Below, in pieces: positions 22,896 through 34,440 of a stretch of 64,000 nt of DNA. The notes under the pieces are model-generated. The model searched no databases. It had not been told where the DNA came from and worked only from the letters and a program-made list of their open reading frames with translations. Each line of letters opens with the position of its first letter. Position 1 is the first letter of the stretch. Made by a program: the position numbers and the translations under genes. Source of the stretch: Cladochytrium replicatum (Eukaryota > Chytridiomycota > Chytridiomycetes > Cladochytriales > Cladochytriaceae); assembly GCA_025526935.1 (NCBI GenBank), contig JAHLKD010000017.1, positions 310,001 through 374,000 of the forward strand. The letters are read 5' to 3'.

Positions 22896-24344
22896 AGCGA
22901 TCCATTTTCTTGGCGTTCACACACTGTCTCACAAACCTTCAAGCACAGATTTTTTTGAAGTTTTTTGCCTTCGATTTGCCGGTATCCTATATTGGCTTTC
23001 GATCTGTTCCATACATGTTTTCGAGTTCCGTTTTTAGAGCGAACCTTTTGCAGCGATTTGTTATTACATCTTGCGGTTTTTGGATGAATGCGAGTTGTTT
23101 TCTGAATGCTTGCTCCCTGACTTTGTTCGCCCATCTTTTGAGAGACACGAGAAAGGTGGTACAGGTTTTTGTGTGTTCCCTTAGAAATGCATAATGAAAT
23201 ACAGCCAATCTTTCGTATCCAAATCAATTTGCTTATCACCCGGAAGTAGTCCGTGAAGGAACGACTTGAAGGAAGCCGCGACAATGGTCAACAAATTGAT
23301 GGAGATAACACAACGAACAGCAGTGATTTAGGCGAGTCCATAGGAGGATGGCTGGTGGGGGGAATCTCCACATCCTATTTGTAGCGATCTGTAAGAGTTT
23401 GGTCAACACGTGTCACCTGACAAAATTGATTATTACCTTTTTTGGATAATGTTTCAGCATTCGAAACATCTTGTTTTACTTCTTTGTCTACCTTTTTGCC
23501 ATGATTTCTTATTTGGAAATATTTTGTTTTGAGAAACGTTTTAAGAATGTTTTACTTGATTACTTACCGCTTCTTTTCTTCCGAATTTTTCCACTTGTTT
23601 TTATAAGTTTGAATGTTTCCTCTTATTCTGTTTAGTTTCTGTTATCTCAATAATTTATGTGATATTTCTTCACAACTTACCTTGAACAATCTCGACCCAA
23701 ACGCGAGTGCACCGATCTGTCCACGTGGCGATGTATCCCTTTCACAATCAGAGCTGCCATTGCCGCCACACCCAAAAAACAAGGACAAACTAACAATGAA
23801 AATAAACGACCAAGCGTAATAAAGTTATCCAGTTAGGAAACAAGAATTCTCATTTGAGGAACAAAGGATACCAAAACAGTCAACGAACTGAACAGAATCA
23901 TCCACGAAGAAACAAAATTCTATTGAAAATTGTCCACAAAGAAAGCTAGCAAATCAAACTGTAACCGGAGATCTTCCGAAACCCAAAAATATGATGGCAT
24001 GACCGAATTTGTGAGGACTCGATGCGGTTTTCACCCGATTTTAAGCAGAAAATGTGCCGCCTCAAATAGGGCTTTGGAAGACATCCCTCAATGACAGGTT
24101 CCATTTCTGGAAACGCATATAGTTCTAGGCAATAATATTCCTCTTGCCATACTAGGATAATGTACACGCTGATCTCAAAGTGGATACAGTGTTATTTTCT
24201 GAACTGAATCGATACACCTCCGCTTGATCCTGGTCATGATCCGAGTCTAGGCTTAATTCTCCGTCTTGTTTCCAGAGCTAAGACGGGTTATGAGTAGGAT
24301 TTGTGTAATCAATTCTTGCTGTCGGGACTGAGCAATCCGCATGG
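22896..24344. other. Non-coding, no gene recognised
   Basis: 3' flank of the surface-protein gene followed by AT-rich sequence. Short frames only; none resembles a known family. Confidence 0.4.
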
Positions 24345-24495
24345 TGCGGGATCGAGTTGACGAACGCGATCGGGCCCGACATCTCACGCTCGCATGTGTT
24401 TGTAATCCGCGCAGTCTGCTCTTCAGCCGTTGGAGCATAGCGATCGTTGTCAATCAGCGGTGCCTCTTCGTCGAACGGGTTAAAGGACGTGCAGC
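24345..24495 (-). pseudogene. Inverted truncated copy of glucosyltransferase exon 7
   Basis: Read on the minus strand, these 151 bases match 42387-42570 of the glucosyltransferase gene with four substitutions and one 33-base deletion (11 codons, AWCMPSMKGEP). The frame stays open across it (FNPFDEEAPLIDNDRYAPT, then CEREMSGPIAFVNS) and is lost just beyond the end of homology. Homology stops abruptly at both ends. This is a gene fragment, not a functional copy. Confidence 0.88.
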
Positions 24496-24928
24496 TATTT
24501 TTCTTCTTTATACGGCAATTTGATTGGCGAGCCAGTCATAATTCAATTTGAGATTCATCGCCCCGTTGCACGAAAAACCTTTTGCCGAGGGTTAGTTAGT
24601 GCCACAAATATAATACAACATGTGTATTTGGTGGGAAAGAGTGCAAATGCGTAATGTGCGGTAGCAGTTCAAAGGTTCCTTGAGTATTCTTTGCACACAA
24701 ACATAAACTGCGAATCAAGATTGGCTGGCTCTATCATCAGTCCTAGCTTTGCTTTCCCCTTTTGTTACAAAGCCTTTTTTCACTAGTTAGACATTCTCGG
24801 GTTCCCCGGAGAAATCTAAACGTTTTAATAATCTCTTCGTGGCTCACGGCGTTATGCTCACGGCTATCACATGAAGTTCCTGTTGTTTCCACTGCCAACC
24901 TCAAGTCCCATCAACCTCAGTCTCCTCA

Positions 24929-25105
24929 TGCGTCCCTGCCACCCGACGAAAGGTAACCCGTCCTCGACACGTTTCCCACACTTATCATATGAACGCCAAG
25001 GATTCCTGCACCAGATTGCGTCCCTGCCACCCGACGAAAGGTAACCCGTCCTCCCCGAGGTTTCCCACACTTATCATAAGAACGCTAAGGATTGCTGCAC
25101 CAGAT
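24929..25105 (+). repeat. 88/89-base tandem duplication
   Basis: 24929-25016 and 25017-25105 share a start (TGCGTCCCTGCCACCCGACG) and end (TGCACCAGAT) and differ by a few substitutions and one base of length. Confidence 0.9.
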
Positions 25106-25559
25106 CACAGTAAAACAACCTGAGCTCCTTCGCCTAGCACGTTTTAATCTGCTCCACTTCCCCAATGTTTCGCGTGATTTCGACATCTGCACAAGTTTCT
25201 TTGGTGGTGTAGATTCGTCAGAGTCCCGAGGTGGGGGTTTCTCGCCGGATGCGAAATGGTCTTCGCGTTCAGATTCGAGTTAGGAGATGTAGCGGACGTG
25301 GTTAGAGGTTGCACTTGTGTTGTCTCTTTGCTTCGAGTTTTCGGCTATTCTCGCTGCGTCCGATTGCGGCGGGGTCGAAGGTGGGGTTGATCAATCCGCC
25401 GGTCCCAATTCGACCTAAGTCATTTTGCAGTCGCCGGGGTCATTTGGCTCTTGGTCTTTGCTGGGCTTCTTGGATAAGGAATTCTGGTACAAGGATGGTC
25501 GAGTCTCCGACCGTCACCGTACCTTTCCCAACCCTTCGGCCTTACACTTTCTCCTCACA

Positions 25560-26640
25560 ACGATTCGCTCCCCGTCCTTGTCCAGTACGACCAAGCCCTG
25601 ATCTTCCATCATCACCTTTTCTCTCGCTTTCTAAATCTCCCTGTGTATTCGCTCGTCTCGCTCCAGATTCTCATCGATCGAGTTGATGCGATCGTTGGCG
25701 TCCGCTATGAATGCGTCGTACAGATCGGTCATTTTTGCAGACCAGTCAATATGACCATCTCCATCGCAGGGTCTTCGCAAGTAACTGGAAGGAGCTGGAT
25801 CTGAGTGATCTCTGCGAAATAAGAGAAGACTGCTGAAGCGTGGGAAATAGGGGAGAGGATTCTTTGGAACGCATTCCGGTCCGTTCTCTGACGTAAATCC
25901 TGGATTTTCGCCTCCGGATACTTTCGCCGATGTTCCATTTTGCTGCTAGTGGCATAATCCTCCATTAACGATGCGGGTTCCCTCTGATCAGTGAGCTTTG
26001 CCGTATCAAGGTTTCCCGATGGATCATCTGGCGCGAACGGTGTCGCGACGCCTCCAGCAAGTCCAAGTCGCTTCCATCGATCCGTAGCCATCAACCCCAC
26101 CTGAAGCAAATGCTCTAGAACTTCCCCCATCTCTGCGCGCAGGCAGACCTCATGATAGTTACAACCATCTCTCCACCGATCTCGGAACGCTTGCAAACGA
26201 TCGACGGTGTCCTTCAAACTACGCATTACCACGTTTGCATCTGTTCTTCATGCTAAAATTGGAGCTGCAAGGGAGCGCTGTCGAGTCGTGGAAATCCGCC
26301 CGGCATAAGTGTTTCAACTGGGAACATACTTCCTGGTGGGACTGCGCGACCAGATGTAGGTGTCTTACGCCCCAAGCGATGGAGTACGAATTTAATCTTC
26401 CTACATATTGCGGCGCTGAATCTTGCATGCGGTGCATCTGATTGCCGGTGTGCCCATATCAGGTTGAATGTGTAGCTAATCAGATGGTTCAGAGTAGCGA
26501 GATGTGGCGACTGTGAGCTGCCAAGGCTTCGGGATGGGTCGTCCGTCCCTTGGTGGCCGCGTCGACTTCTACTGCTTCGCGACTTTGCTGTTGTCGCACT
26601 CGTTTGTTCATCCCTTCCCTCCTCGCTTTCTTCGTTCATG
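25560..26640 (-). other. Coding-like minus-strand stretch, structure unresolved
   Basis: Minus-strand blocks look like protein: about 26225-25830 encodes a charged, helical segment (VVMRSLKDTVDRLQAF, GEVLEHLLQVGLMATDRW), and 25870-25560 in another frame encodes WSAKMTDLYDAFIADAND and, after one in-frame TAG near 25630, VLDKDGERIVVRRK. A further block with RSSRSRRGHQG lies near 26580. No single set of introns joins these cleanly. Either an uncharacterised gene with unusual splice sites or a recently disabled one. No family recognised. Confidence 0.35.
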
Positions 26641-27113
26641 GCTTCCTGATTCCTACTGCTGTGGGATACCCCTGATTCCGGCTGTGTCGCTGGATGTGGT
26701 GATGGAACATTTGGGGACCACAGCGCGCGGCTCTGGTCTGCGGATACATGCTAAGCTATTTTGAACTCTGCCCAGGATGGGGGCACTTTGTGGGGAACTG
26801 TTCGGGCATGCTGATCTGGATCACGATGCAACAGACGATAAGAACTGTGCGTAAATCTATTTCGAGGTTATTGTGTTCAGTCCGGCAGCTGTTCAAGTTG
26901 AAAGAACGTGTAAGGAAGTTTGTGATCGTTCAGTGAATTCATTACTGGTAACGAGAGCTTTTCTCTATTTTAATATCGGTATATCCCACTGCTCATTTCA
27001 GACGGCCCGTTTTCTGCCATTGGCTTTCCTTGTTTCCTCTTTCCCGCTGTGATCCAGAATTTTCCATCCCACTAATTGCTGTGCACATCGCCACGTCAAC
27101 ACTACCAACAGCA

Positions 27114-28333
27114 ATGTCAGACGAGAACGTCAACTACTACTCTATGCTGAACCTGGATCGCTCGGCTAACGAAGATGAAATCAAACGAGGTATGTCGTTC
27201 TAGCAGGTCTCTGGGTTAGTGCTTCGTGTCTGACTCCGTCAAAGCGTACAGGAGGGAGGCGCTCAAGTGGCACCCGGACAAGCATGGCGATGAGACACGC
27301 GCAGAAGCGGAGATCCGTTTCAAGGTAAGCCTTCATTCAAGATTAAGAGTATGGAACTGGAGAATAGTGCTCCCATCCATGAGTTGAAGCATGCATGTTA
27401 CTGATTCGTTTCGGCCTATTCTTCGATTTGGTCATGTTTACTCCTTAGTTGGTTTCAGAGGGTAAGCCTATTAGTCATTAGTAACCTAATTTACTTAACT
27501 CAGGTATTTTTCTCCCACAAAATACAGCTTATGAAGTATTGAAAGATCGTTAGTATCTTGAACCTAAGTTGTCAAATCATTAGCTCATGTCATGGATTCT
27601 TCTAAAGCGCAAAGACGAGCAGCTTACGATGCATATGGGGTCGAGGGGATAAGACGTGGGGGAGGGGCCGCTCCAAACGGAGGGTTCGGACCTGATTCAT
27701 TCCAGCAGCAGCCCTTCTTCTTCCATCGACCAGAGGACGTGTTCAGGTAACAAAATAACAATTTCAGCTCTTCATTGGTGCAGATGATGACATCACCGCA
27801 TGCACAGAGAATTCTTTGGTGGTCGTGATCCATTCGAGTCATTCTTCAGCGGACCCATGGGCGGTGGGTTCGCCTCCGATCCCTTTTTCAACCGCGGTCC
27901 TCCGCAGCGATCTCGCGGCTTCGGTAGCGGTTTCGGAGGCTTCGATAACGACCCGTTCTTCTCCTCTCCCTTTTCGTCTTTTGGTGCCGGCGGGCCAACA
28001 GGACTATCGTCTTTCGGTGCCGGTGGGCCACAAGGATTCTCCTCCTCGTCGTCGTCATTCTACAGATCCTCCTCGTTTGGGGGTGGCATGACCACGTCGA
28101 AACGAGTGCAGATCACGGTGAAGGATGGAAAACAGCACATGGTAACGACCTCGACTGATGCCAGCGGGAGGACTGTGACGGAAAAAGTAGTTACCGATGC
28201 GGGAGGGAATGTCGTTAGTCGGGAAACGAGCGAGGAATCCAGATCAGAAGCGAATGGAGGACGGAGGATCGAATCTAGCGTCGCGCAGGGTGCAGGTGTG
28301 GGAGGATGGATGAAACGTCAATCGAAAGGCTAG
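27114..28333 (+). CDS. DnaJ/Hsp40 co-chaperone, DNAJB6-like
   Basis: Hsp70 co-chaperone of the class B type. Six exons (27114-27189, 27245-27324, 27449-27461, 27528-27548, 27608-27746, 27808-28333) give 284 residues. The J domain is residues 1-70: YYSMLNLDRSANEDEIKR, then ALKWHPDKHGD with the essential HPD, then LVSEAYEVLKD and PQRRAAYDAYG. A G/F-rich region follows (EFFGGRDPFESFF and FG repeats), then a poly-serine run and a beta-rich C-terminal part (SKRVQITVKDGKQHMV). The order J domain, G/F, Ser-rich resembles DNAJB6/B2, known to suppress aggregation; no zinc-finger domain. Exon 3 is only 13 bases. Confidence 0.93.
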
Positions 28334-28492
28334 GGGGTCGTCAATGAGGTTTTATTTGGGTCAATTTTTGAGGTCGTGTCGAAAGCCTGGTCTGGTACTA
28401 TTTTTTGTGTTATAATTATCAAAGCTAGTGGATCAAAGTTCTCTCAGCAATGGGCCATCCATAGCGCACTCGACATCCCAACTTGTCGAGGC

Positions 28493-29914
28493 TCAAACGT
28501 GTGTTGGGAAGAACGACTTGTAGCTGACGTACAAGGCATCAACGAAATGATCATTCTGGTATCGAACAAAAGAAAGCGCACGAGGTCCATCTTTTAGACA
28601 AAGACATGGAGAAAGACCGTTGTTTTACCTGAAGCAACCACTGCAGCCTTGCGCGAAGTTCTTCCTGACTTAACTGGCCAATGTTGTTGTTTTCGGCACC
28701 ATTCGGAACGTGATCAATCCATTGCCACAAATCAGAGAGCTGCAAGATCGGTCTAAAAGGATGGACATCCGCGCCATAATATTGGTGCGTATGTTGTTGC
28801 TGCTGTGGATAAGGCTGGTGTTGATGGAACCCGTTTGGATGGTGAACTCGAAGCGGAGGTGAAGGTGGCTGGTGTTGGAGTGCTGGGGAAGGTGAGCCTT
28901 GGATCGCAGCGAGGATTGCGAGTGCGGGGTTCTGTGGAGGTGGAAGAGGGGCCGAGGAAGAGAAGCTTTGGGTTTGGGATGGGGTGTAGGATGATTGTTG
29001 AGCGTACGGTTGCTGCTGGTGCTGGATAGCAAATCGGGACATGGATCAGTTTCCGACATTGATTAGATACAACAATTCCTCACCCCTCCACCATTCAGTA
29101 ATAGCGAAGACAGCAGAACATGCGCAGGTTCTTGCTCCGTGCGATTAATATTGGAAGTTGCAGGTGGGATCGGAGGCGGGGACGACGTTACCGAGTACTG
29201 GTGCCTTTGATGTGATGATTGCGGTTGGTAGTACTGATTGTGTTGTTCTGGTCCAAGCGGCGTCGATGGTGCTGTACTTTGAGCCGGAACATGCGAGGCT
29301 CGCTTTGCGCGCTTGAAGAGCGAGAGGATGTCGTTTGATGCCGGCGAAGGAGTTCGTGCAAGGCTGAATGGACCAAGGTAAAGTCTCATGATGAAAAGCA
29401 TTTGAAAGCAACAAACCTTTCCAAAATCTTGGCGAGGCGTCCACGGTCACCCTCTTCGTACATCCAAAGACCGACAATCGAATCTGCCAAAAGCTCTAAA
29501 TCAGCGATTTGAACCCAGAAACCCAACTCCTCTGTTCTCACCATCTGCCTGGCGATAAATTACATAATCCGCCATCAGCTGAAACTCCATGTCCCCCGTT
29601 AGAACCACCTTGAAGTTGTCCACGCCCAATCGATTCAGTATAAAGAATCCATAGCCTTTCCCACCTCCAACCCCATCAACTCCTCGGGAGAAGATGAACA
29701 TGGTACCCTCGACTCCTCGCTTGGTCTAAATTATGGTAAATCGGGTCAGGCTCAGTCAAGCATGCACGGATTCGGGTAGAGTTACCCAAGATTGAGTTGA
29801 GGTATCAAAGTCGTAAACGACGACATGCGATGTCCCGTCGATGATTGAATCAATTGTTGGATCGTGACGCTTGAGCACCGCTAGATTCAGCTCTCGTTTC
29901 CTCGTAGGATCCAT
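28493..29914 (-). CDS. DCP1: mRNA-decapping enzyme subunit Dcp1
   Basis: Activator of the Dcp2 decapping enzyme in cytoplasmic P-bodies. Exons on the minus strand 29914-29786, 29725-29542, 29483-29417, 29363-29084, 29021-28629 and 28555-28493 give 371 residues, phases consistent. The EVH1-like domain occupies residues 1-125: RKRELNLAVLKRHDP, YDFDTSTQSW, GTMFIFSR, YGFFILNRLGVDNFKV and GLWMYEEGDRGRLAKILE. A Gln/Pro/His-rich linker follows. The last exons encode EELRARLQWLLQNDHFVDAL, matching the C-terminal trimerisation helix of Dcp1 and its kin. Confidence 0.95.
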
Positions 29915-30174
29915 CCAGTGGTGAGTTTTTGCCGATCAATATGATGCACAAAAAGGATTGGGTCGGTGTTGGGGTTTTGGGTGGCTGTGGATGTCGGTAC
30001 AAAAATGAGATGAACATTTTACATTTTGTTGTTTGCTTTTATTGCCAAGAAACTCTAGCTGGTGATCTTTGTAAGGCCCAGCACAACATTTTGCTTTTTG
30101 CAGTCGGGGCAACACTGGCAGGCAGTCATAAATAAAATACAGGAAGTCGCTAGAACATTAATCCATCGTCCGAA

Positions 30175-30417
30175 CTACTGAAGTTTATTAACTTCGGGTG
30201 TTTCGAACGACTCTGGCGGCGTCTTGTATACCGAAAAAGCCCCTAAATACAAATGCATGAGACAAAGCACTCCGCAAGTGAACGTATAAACATATTCATC
30301 GAGTGCATACTTACAGATTGCGCCAGCGAACAGCATAAGACCACCCCCGACGACCACATTACTTCTGAAGAAAGCCTTGTGTGCAGGGAAGGCAGTTGGA
30401 GACTGGTATTGGGACAT
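30175..30417 (-). CDS. 56-residue single-pass membrane protein, possibly Coa3-like
   Basis: Two exons, 30417-30315 and 30242-30175, separated by a 72-base intron (GTAAGT to TTTAG), encode a short basic-aromatic N terminus (HKAFFRSN), a hydrophobic helix (VVVGGGLMLFAGAIWAF) and a polar tail (YKTPPESFETPEV). Size and layout resemble small mitochondrial inner-membrane assembly factors such as Coa3 (basic residues, one helix, acidic tail), but no diagnostic motif is visible, so the name is only a suggestion. It shares orientation with DCP1, 261 bases away. Confidence 0.55.
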   Translation of the reverse strand: MSQYQSPTAFPAHKAFFRSNVVVGGGLMLFAGAICKYALDEYVYTFTCGVLCLMHLYLGAFSVYKTPPESFETPEVNKLQ

Positions 30418-30917
30418 GTGTGAGCCGATGGAGACAACAGTTCACACTGGTGGCACAGAACGGTTCTACAATATCGTGTCTCACAGCTAGATGTTCGGGA
30501 TCGGGCAGACACATACCTTTGGGGTAACTGGTCGACTGCATATCCCAATATCCCAGGTTTAACGTGATCACACGTCATAACGAGAAGTATCGGCGGCCTA
30601 ACTCTTGCTCCCGCAATGACTCATACGCTCCCGAATTGCCGGAATTGGCTGCACAGACGAAAAATAATCAACGTTTGGGTTATGAGTAACAATCACTCTT
30701 GTATTGCCTCGAAAATGAAAGAATCCCACAACCTGCAGCCCTTGGCGCACTGCGACAGCCCAATTATCCACTGCATTTGCATTTACTAACGAATGGAGCT
30801 CTGAATATCTGCAGACGAGGTTCCTAAATTGTATCTACCCTTTCCCTGCTTATCCACCCACGGCCCAGGACCTTTCCTCTTACTTGTGGTCACCTAAGAG
30901 CGCACACCGATTCTCAT

Positions 30918-31403
30918 GTTCTCGACCATCACTTCGGGTCCAGCAACCGACATTTGCGATCATTTAGGGCCTCCGAATCGGTTCTCCAATTTAAGGAACC
31001 TGCGACGGTTTTCTGTTGCAACCGTGCCCAGGAGAAGCCCGTACACATCAACATCAGAGTGAGGGCTAGAAATGCACTCGAGTTGCAAGGTCGGCACAGA
31101 AATCCTGAACATGGGAGTGGTAGTTGAACATGATAATACTAACCACTGACCCAAAATACGTAACCCCAAGTGTCAGTGCCTTTTACCGTCGTATTCCAAT
31201 GGAGTGGGGACTATTGGCAAGTTGCATCGATGCAGTTGAGTCGAGATTCAGTCGACAAACATGAGAAAGTGCTTGAAGAGATGGTCGGGCAAATCAGAGT
31301 GGCGGTTTCAAAGCTGGCGGAGAGAGAGAATAGATTGAGAGCCGTTAAGCTTTACTTGAACAACACGTCCACAAAAGTAACTGTACTGCTAATACATTTG
31401 TGA
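30918..31403 (+). other. Possible small spliced gene
   Basis: 31170-31403 encodes an amphipathic helical segment (VDKHEKVLEEMVGQIRVAV, KLAERENRLRAVKLYL) but no ATG starts it. About 100 bases upstream a GTGAGG donor is followed by a TACTAAC branch sequence and CAG/AAG acceptors, which is a convincing intron signal. The only ATG-initiated upstream exon (30918) joins in a different frame, so the model is not resolved. Confidence 0.25.
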
Positions 31404-31776
31404 AGAAACGTAACGAGCATGCTCGTTAGCCAATGGGATCTTTTAATAATAATCAGTGTATTAGTATGAAAGTATTCTGTGTCAGTCATTGAGTGCGCTG
31501 TTCTCGTTTTATGTTTGAGAGCGTTCTCCCCTGCTGTCCCACCGATGAGACGCCATCTCCGAGCCCACGTCATTATTAATTCACTGCAGATCCGTCGACG
31601 GAAAGCAGACCACGAAATGGGGGATGCGAGAGCAGTTAACTTGCCGTTGTGCCGAGACCCACGCCACACGGCAGTGCTGCGCAAATCGGATGTCAAACGC
31701 GCCACGTTATGAGCCGATACAAAAGGGTCGTGTCCCCTGCGGAAAATATGCAATCAATTTCGAATCACAGCGGAAA

Positions 31777-33941
31777 ATGGCATCAAACCAGAACGGATAC
31801 GCACCAACGAAGAGCGATGAGGACGACGTCACTCCTGTTCCATCTCCTCTACAACCACCACCACATAACATGACCACGCCGCGAGTTCCACTATCAAAAA
31901 CTCAGTTCATTGTGGTGTTCATCAGGTAAATTTAACTGATAGGAACTGGGTTTTTTTACTGATTCGTTGAGCTAGTCTTGCTCTGGCGATATTACTGGCG
32001 GCGCTCGACCAAACCATCGTTTCTGTAAGGCTCCAAAATTGTGTTCTGCCATCCACGCTCACATTAATTGTGGACAGACTGCTATTCCAACTATCGTCAC
32101 AGAATTCCAAGCTGCCGATCTGATATCATGGGTCGGGACTGGATATCTCCTCACTGCTGCCGCGCTTTCTCCTATTTATGGGAAACTTGCTGATATCTTT
32201 GGCCGGAAGTTGGTGTTTCTTGTCGCCATTTTCATTTTCGAGGTTGGATCGCTTCTGTGTGGACTTGCTAATGTACGTATGCTTCCGATTTTGCTTTGAC
32301 GATCACTAATAGTTGCCTTCCAGAGCATGATCATGCTTATTATCGGAAGAGTAATTGCGGGTATAGGTGGAGGTGGAATCTTCAATCTGGTTTTGATCAT
32401 CATCTCGGATATCGTTAGCTTCCAGGATGTAAGTTTGTGGTAAACCAGTTGCGAATTCGTCTGATCTGGACGATAATAGCGAGGAAAATATCAAGGCATT
32501 ATCGGCGCCGTATTCGGTTTAGCTTCTGTCATTGGTCCTCTGGCTGGTGGAGGCTTCACTGACAGTTCAGCGACATGGAGATGGTCGTTTTACATCAACC
32601 TCCCTATCGGTGGTTTCACGTTCTTGGTTATCCTCTTCTTCCTCACGTTCCCCAAGAACGCTGAAGAAGAAACGACGTTCAAAGAGAAACTTTTCAGCAT
32701 TGATTACCTCGGTGTAGCTGTATGTCCTGCTTCGGGGCTCATAAGACTCTTGCACTAACTTTTGTGATTGTAGTTACTGATTACCGCGATCACGGCTCTC
32801 TTGCTCCCAACACAACTTGGAGGAACAAGCTGGGCGTGGGACGCCCCACAGACGATCGCGCTCTTTGTCGCGGCCGCCGTACTCTTTTTCGTGTTCTGGT
32901 TGGTCGAGTACAGGGTCGCCAAACAGCCTGTTATTCCTCCGGCTATGTTCATCAATGCATCGGTTTACTTCTCGATCGGAGTGGCATTTTTCCTCGGAGG
33001 TGCCTTTTTCGCCGTCACTTACTATGTTCCGTACGTTATAGCACAAAGGGGTTTTTCATTGATCTGACAAATGAAACTTCTTCAGTCTTTACTTCCAAGT
33101 TGTCTCGGGCGATTCGGCAACCGTTTCAGGTCTCAAAACCATTCCGATGATTGCAGGCGTGGTTGTCTTCAGTATCATGAGTGGTCAGATCATATCACGG
33201 ACTGGATACTTGGTTCCCTTCTTTTTCATCGCTGGAACCATTCTTACGGTTGGTATCGGCCTGCTCTCCACCGTCAATGAGTTCACCGAGTACTGGAAAC
33301 TGGCGCTTATGTTGTTCGTGAGTGGTGTCGGTGTGGGTTGCGCGATCCAGACCCGTATTCTCGCTGCTCAAGCCTCGGTTCAACCGTCGATGATCGCCAT
33401 CGCAACAAGTCTTTCTGGATTTTGCCAGGTATGTGATAAATTACCAGTTTTGTTTCGAACGCTCTTCTCACTTGTTTTAAAGACTCTCGGCGGAGCTATC
33501 GGAATCGCCATCTTCGGTGTGGTCTTCTCAAACACAGTTTACTCGGAACTTATGAGCAACTTCCCCGCTGCATATGCAAACGCCGAGTTTGTCGAGAAGC
33601 TTTCAAACTCACCGAACGCCGTCCGTGTGATCCTTCGCTCGCTCCCCAACAACGCATTCGACACGCTCTTCCCGATCTACCTTCGAGCATTCACCGTCGC
33701 CCTGCGATACTCGTTCTACGCGGCCCTTCCGCTCTCGATCATGGTGTTCGTGTGCGGATTGTTTGTGAAAGCCCCAGCACGACTTCCCGGTCAGACGAAG
33801 AAACAGGGTGATGTCGAAGTAGGTGTGAAGAAACTGGGAGATGAAGTCGTAGTGGAAGATGCAACGAAGGAAGGGGAGGAGTCTGTACAAGGTGAAGACA
33901 CCACGGTTGAGGAAGAGGAGATTGCCAAACAAAAAGCGTAA
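31777..33941 (+). CDS. Major facilitator superfamily drug/solute:H+ antiporter (DHA2-like)
   Basis: Proton-driven exporter of the 14-helix fungal multidrug group. Eight exons (31777-31925, 31976-32024, 32078-32272, 32324-32428, 32480-32719, 32774-33030, 33086-33428, 33483-33941) give 598 residues. Family marks: [14 protein letters not shown] in helix 1, [10 protein letters not shown] (motif A) after helix 2, [13 protein letters not shown] in helix 4 and [18 protein letters not shown] (motif C, antiporter). Both termini are cytosolic and polar; the C-terminal tail is acidic ([15 protein letters not shown]). Likely plasma membrane or vacuole. The substrate cannot be told from sequence. Confidence 0.93.
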
Positions 33942-34364
33942 TTCTGCTTTTGGACTCAATTGTATCTTGATTATATATTATCCAATTTGATCTAACCGAA
34001 TGAGATGAGATATAACCTCATTTTTTTGTAATTGTCCTTGAAATTCAAAATACAAAGCTGCTGTTCCTCGACAGAGCAAATTAACACCGTATCTCTTTTT
34101 TTTGCAATCCTTACTAAAATCATACACTTTTTAAAATCATCCAAATCCTCCATGATCACAGAGTTCGACTTAGTCGATAAATCCTTTTGGAGGCCCTTGT
34201 GCTCCAAATTTTTACTATTATCGAACCTTCCTCCCCAGGAATTGACAATCCTGTTGATTCTTGGCGTGAACAAACTCCACAATTGACCTGTCTGAGCCAA
34301 TATTTATGTTTCTCTATTTTCTAATCTTGATAGATTGTATCTCATTTATTGTAATACACTTCTT

Positions 34365-34440
34365 GTCGCGGTTGATGCTGAAATGTTTATTTAATCAATA
34401 GCGTCGCGGTTGATGCTGAAATGTTTATTTAATCAATAGC
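34365..34440 (+). repeat. Perfect 38-base tandem duplication
   Basis: 34365-34402 and 34403-34440 are identical, each starting GTCGCGGTTGATGCTG. It sits in the AT-rich 3' flank of the MFS gene. Confidence 0.93.
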
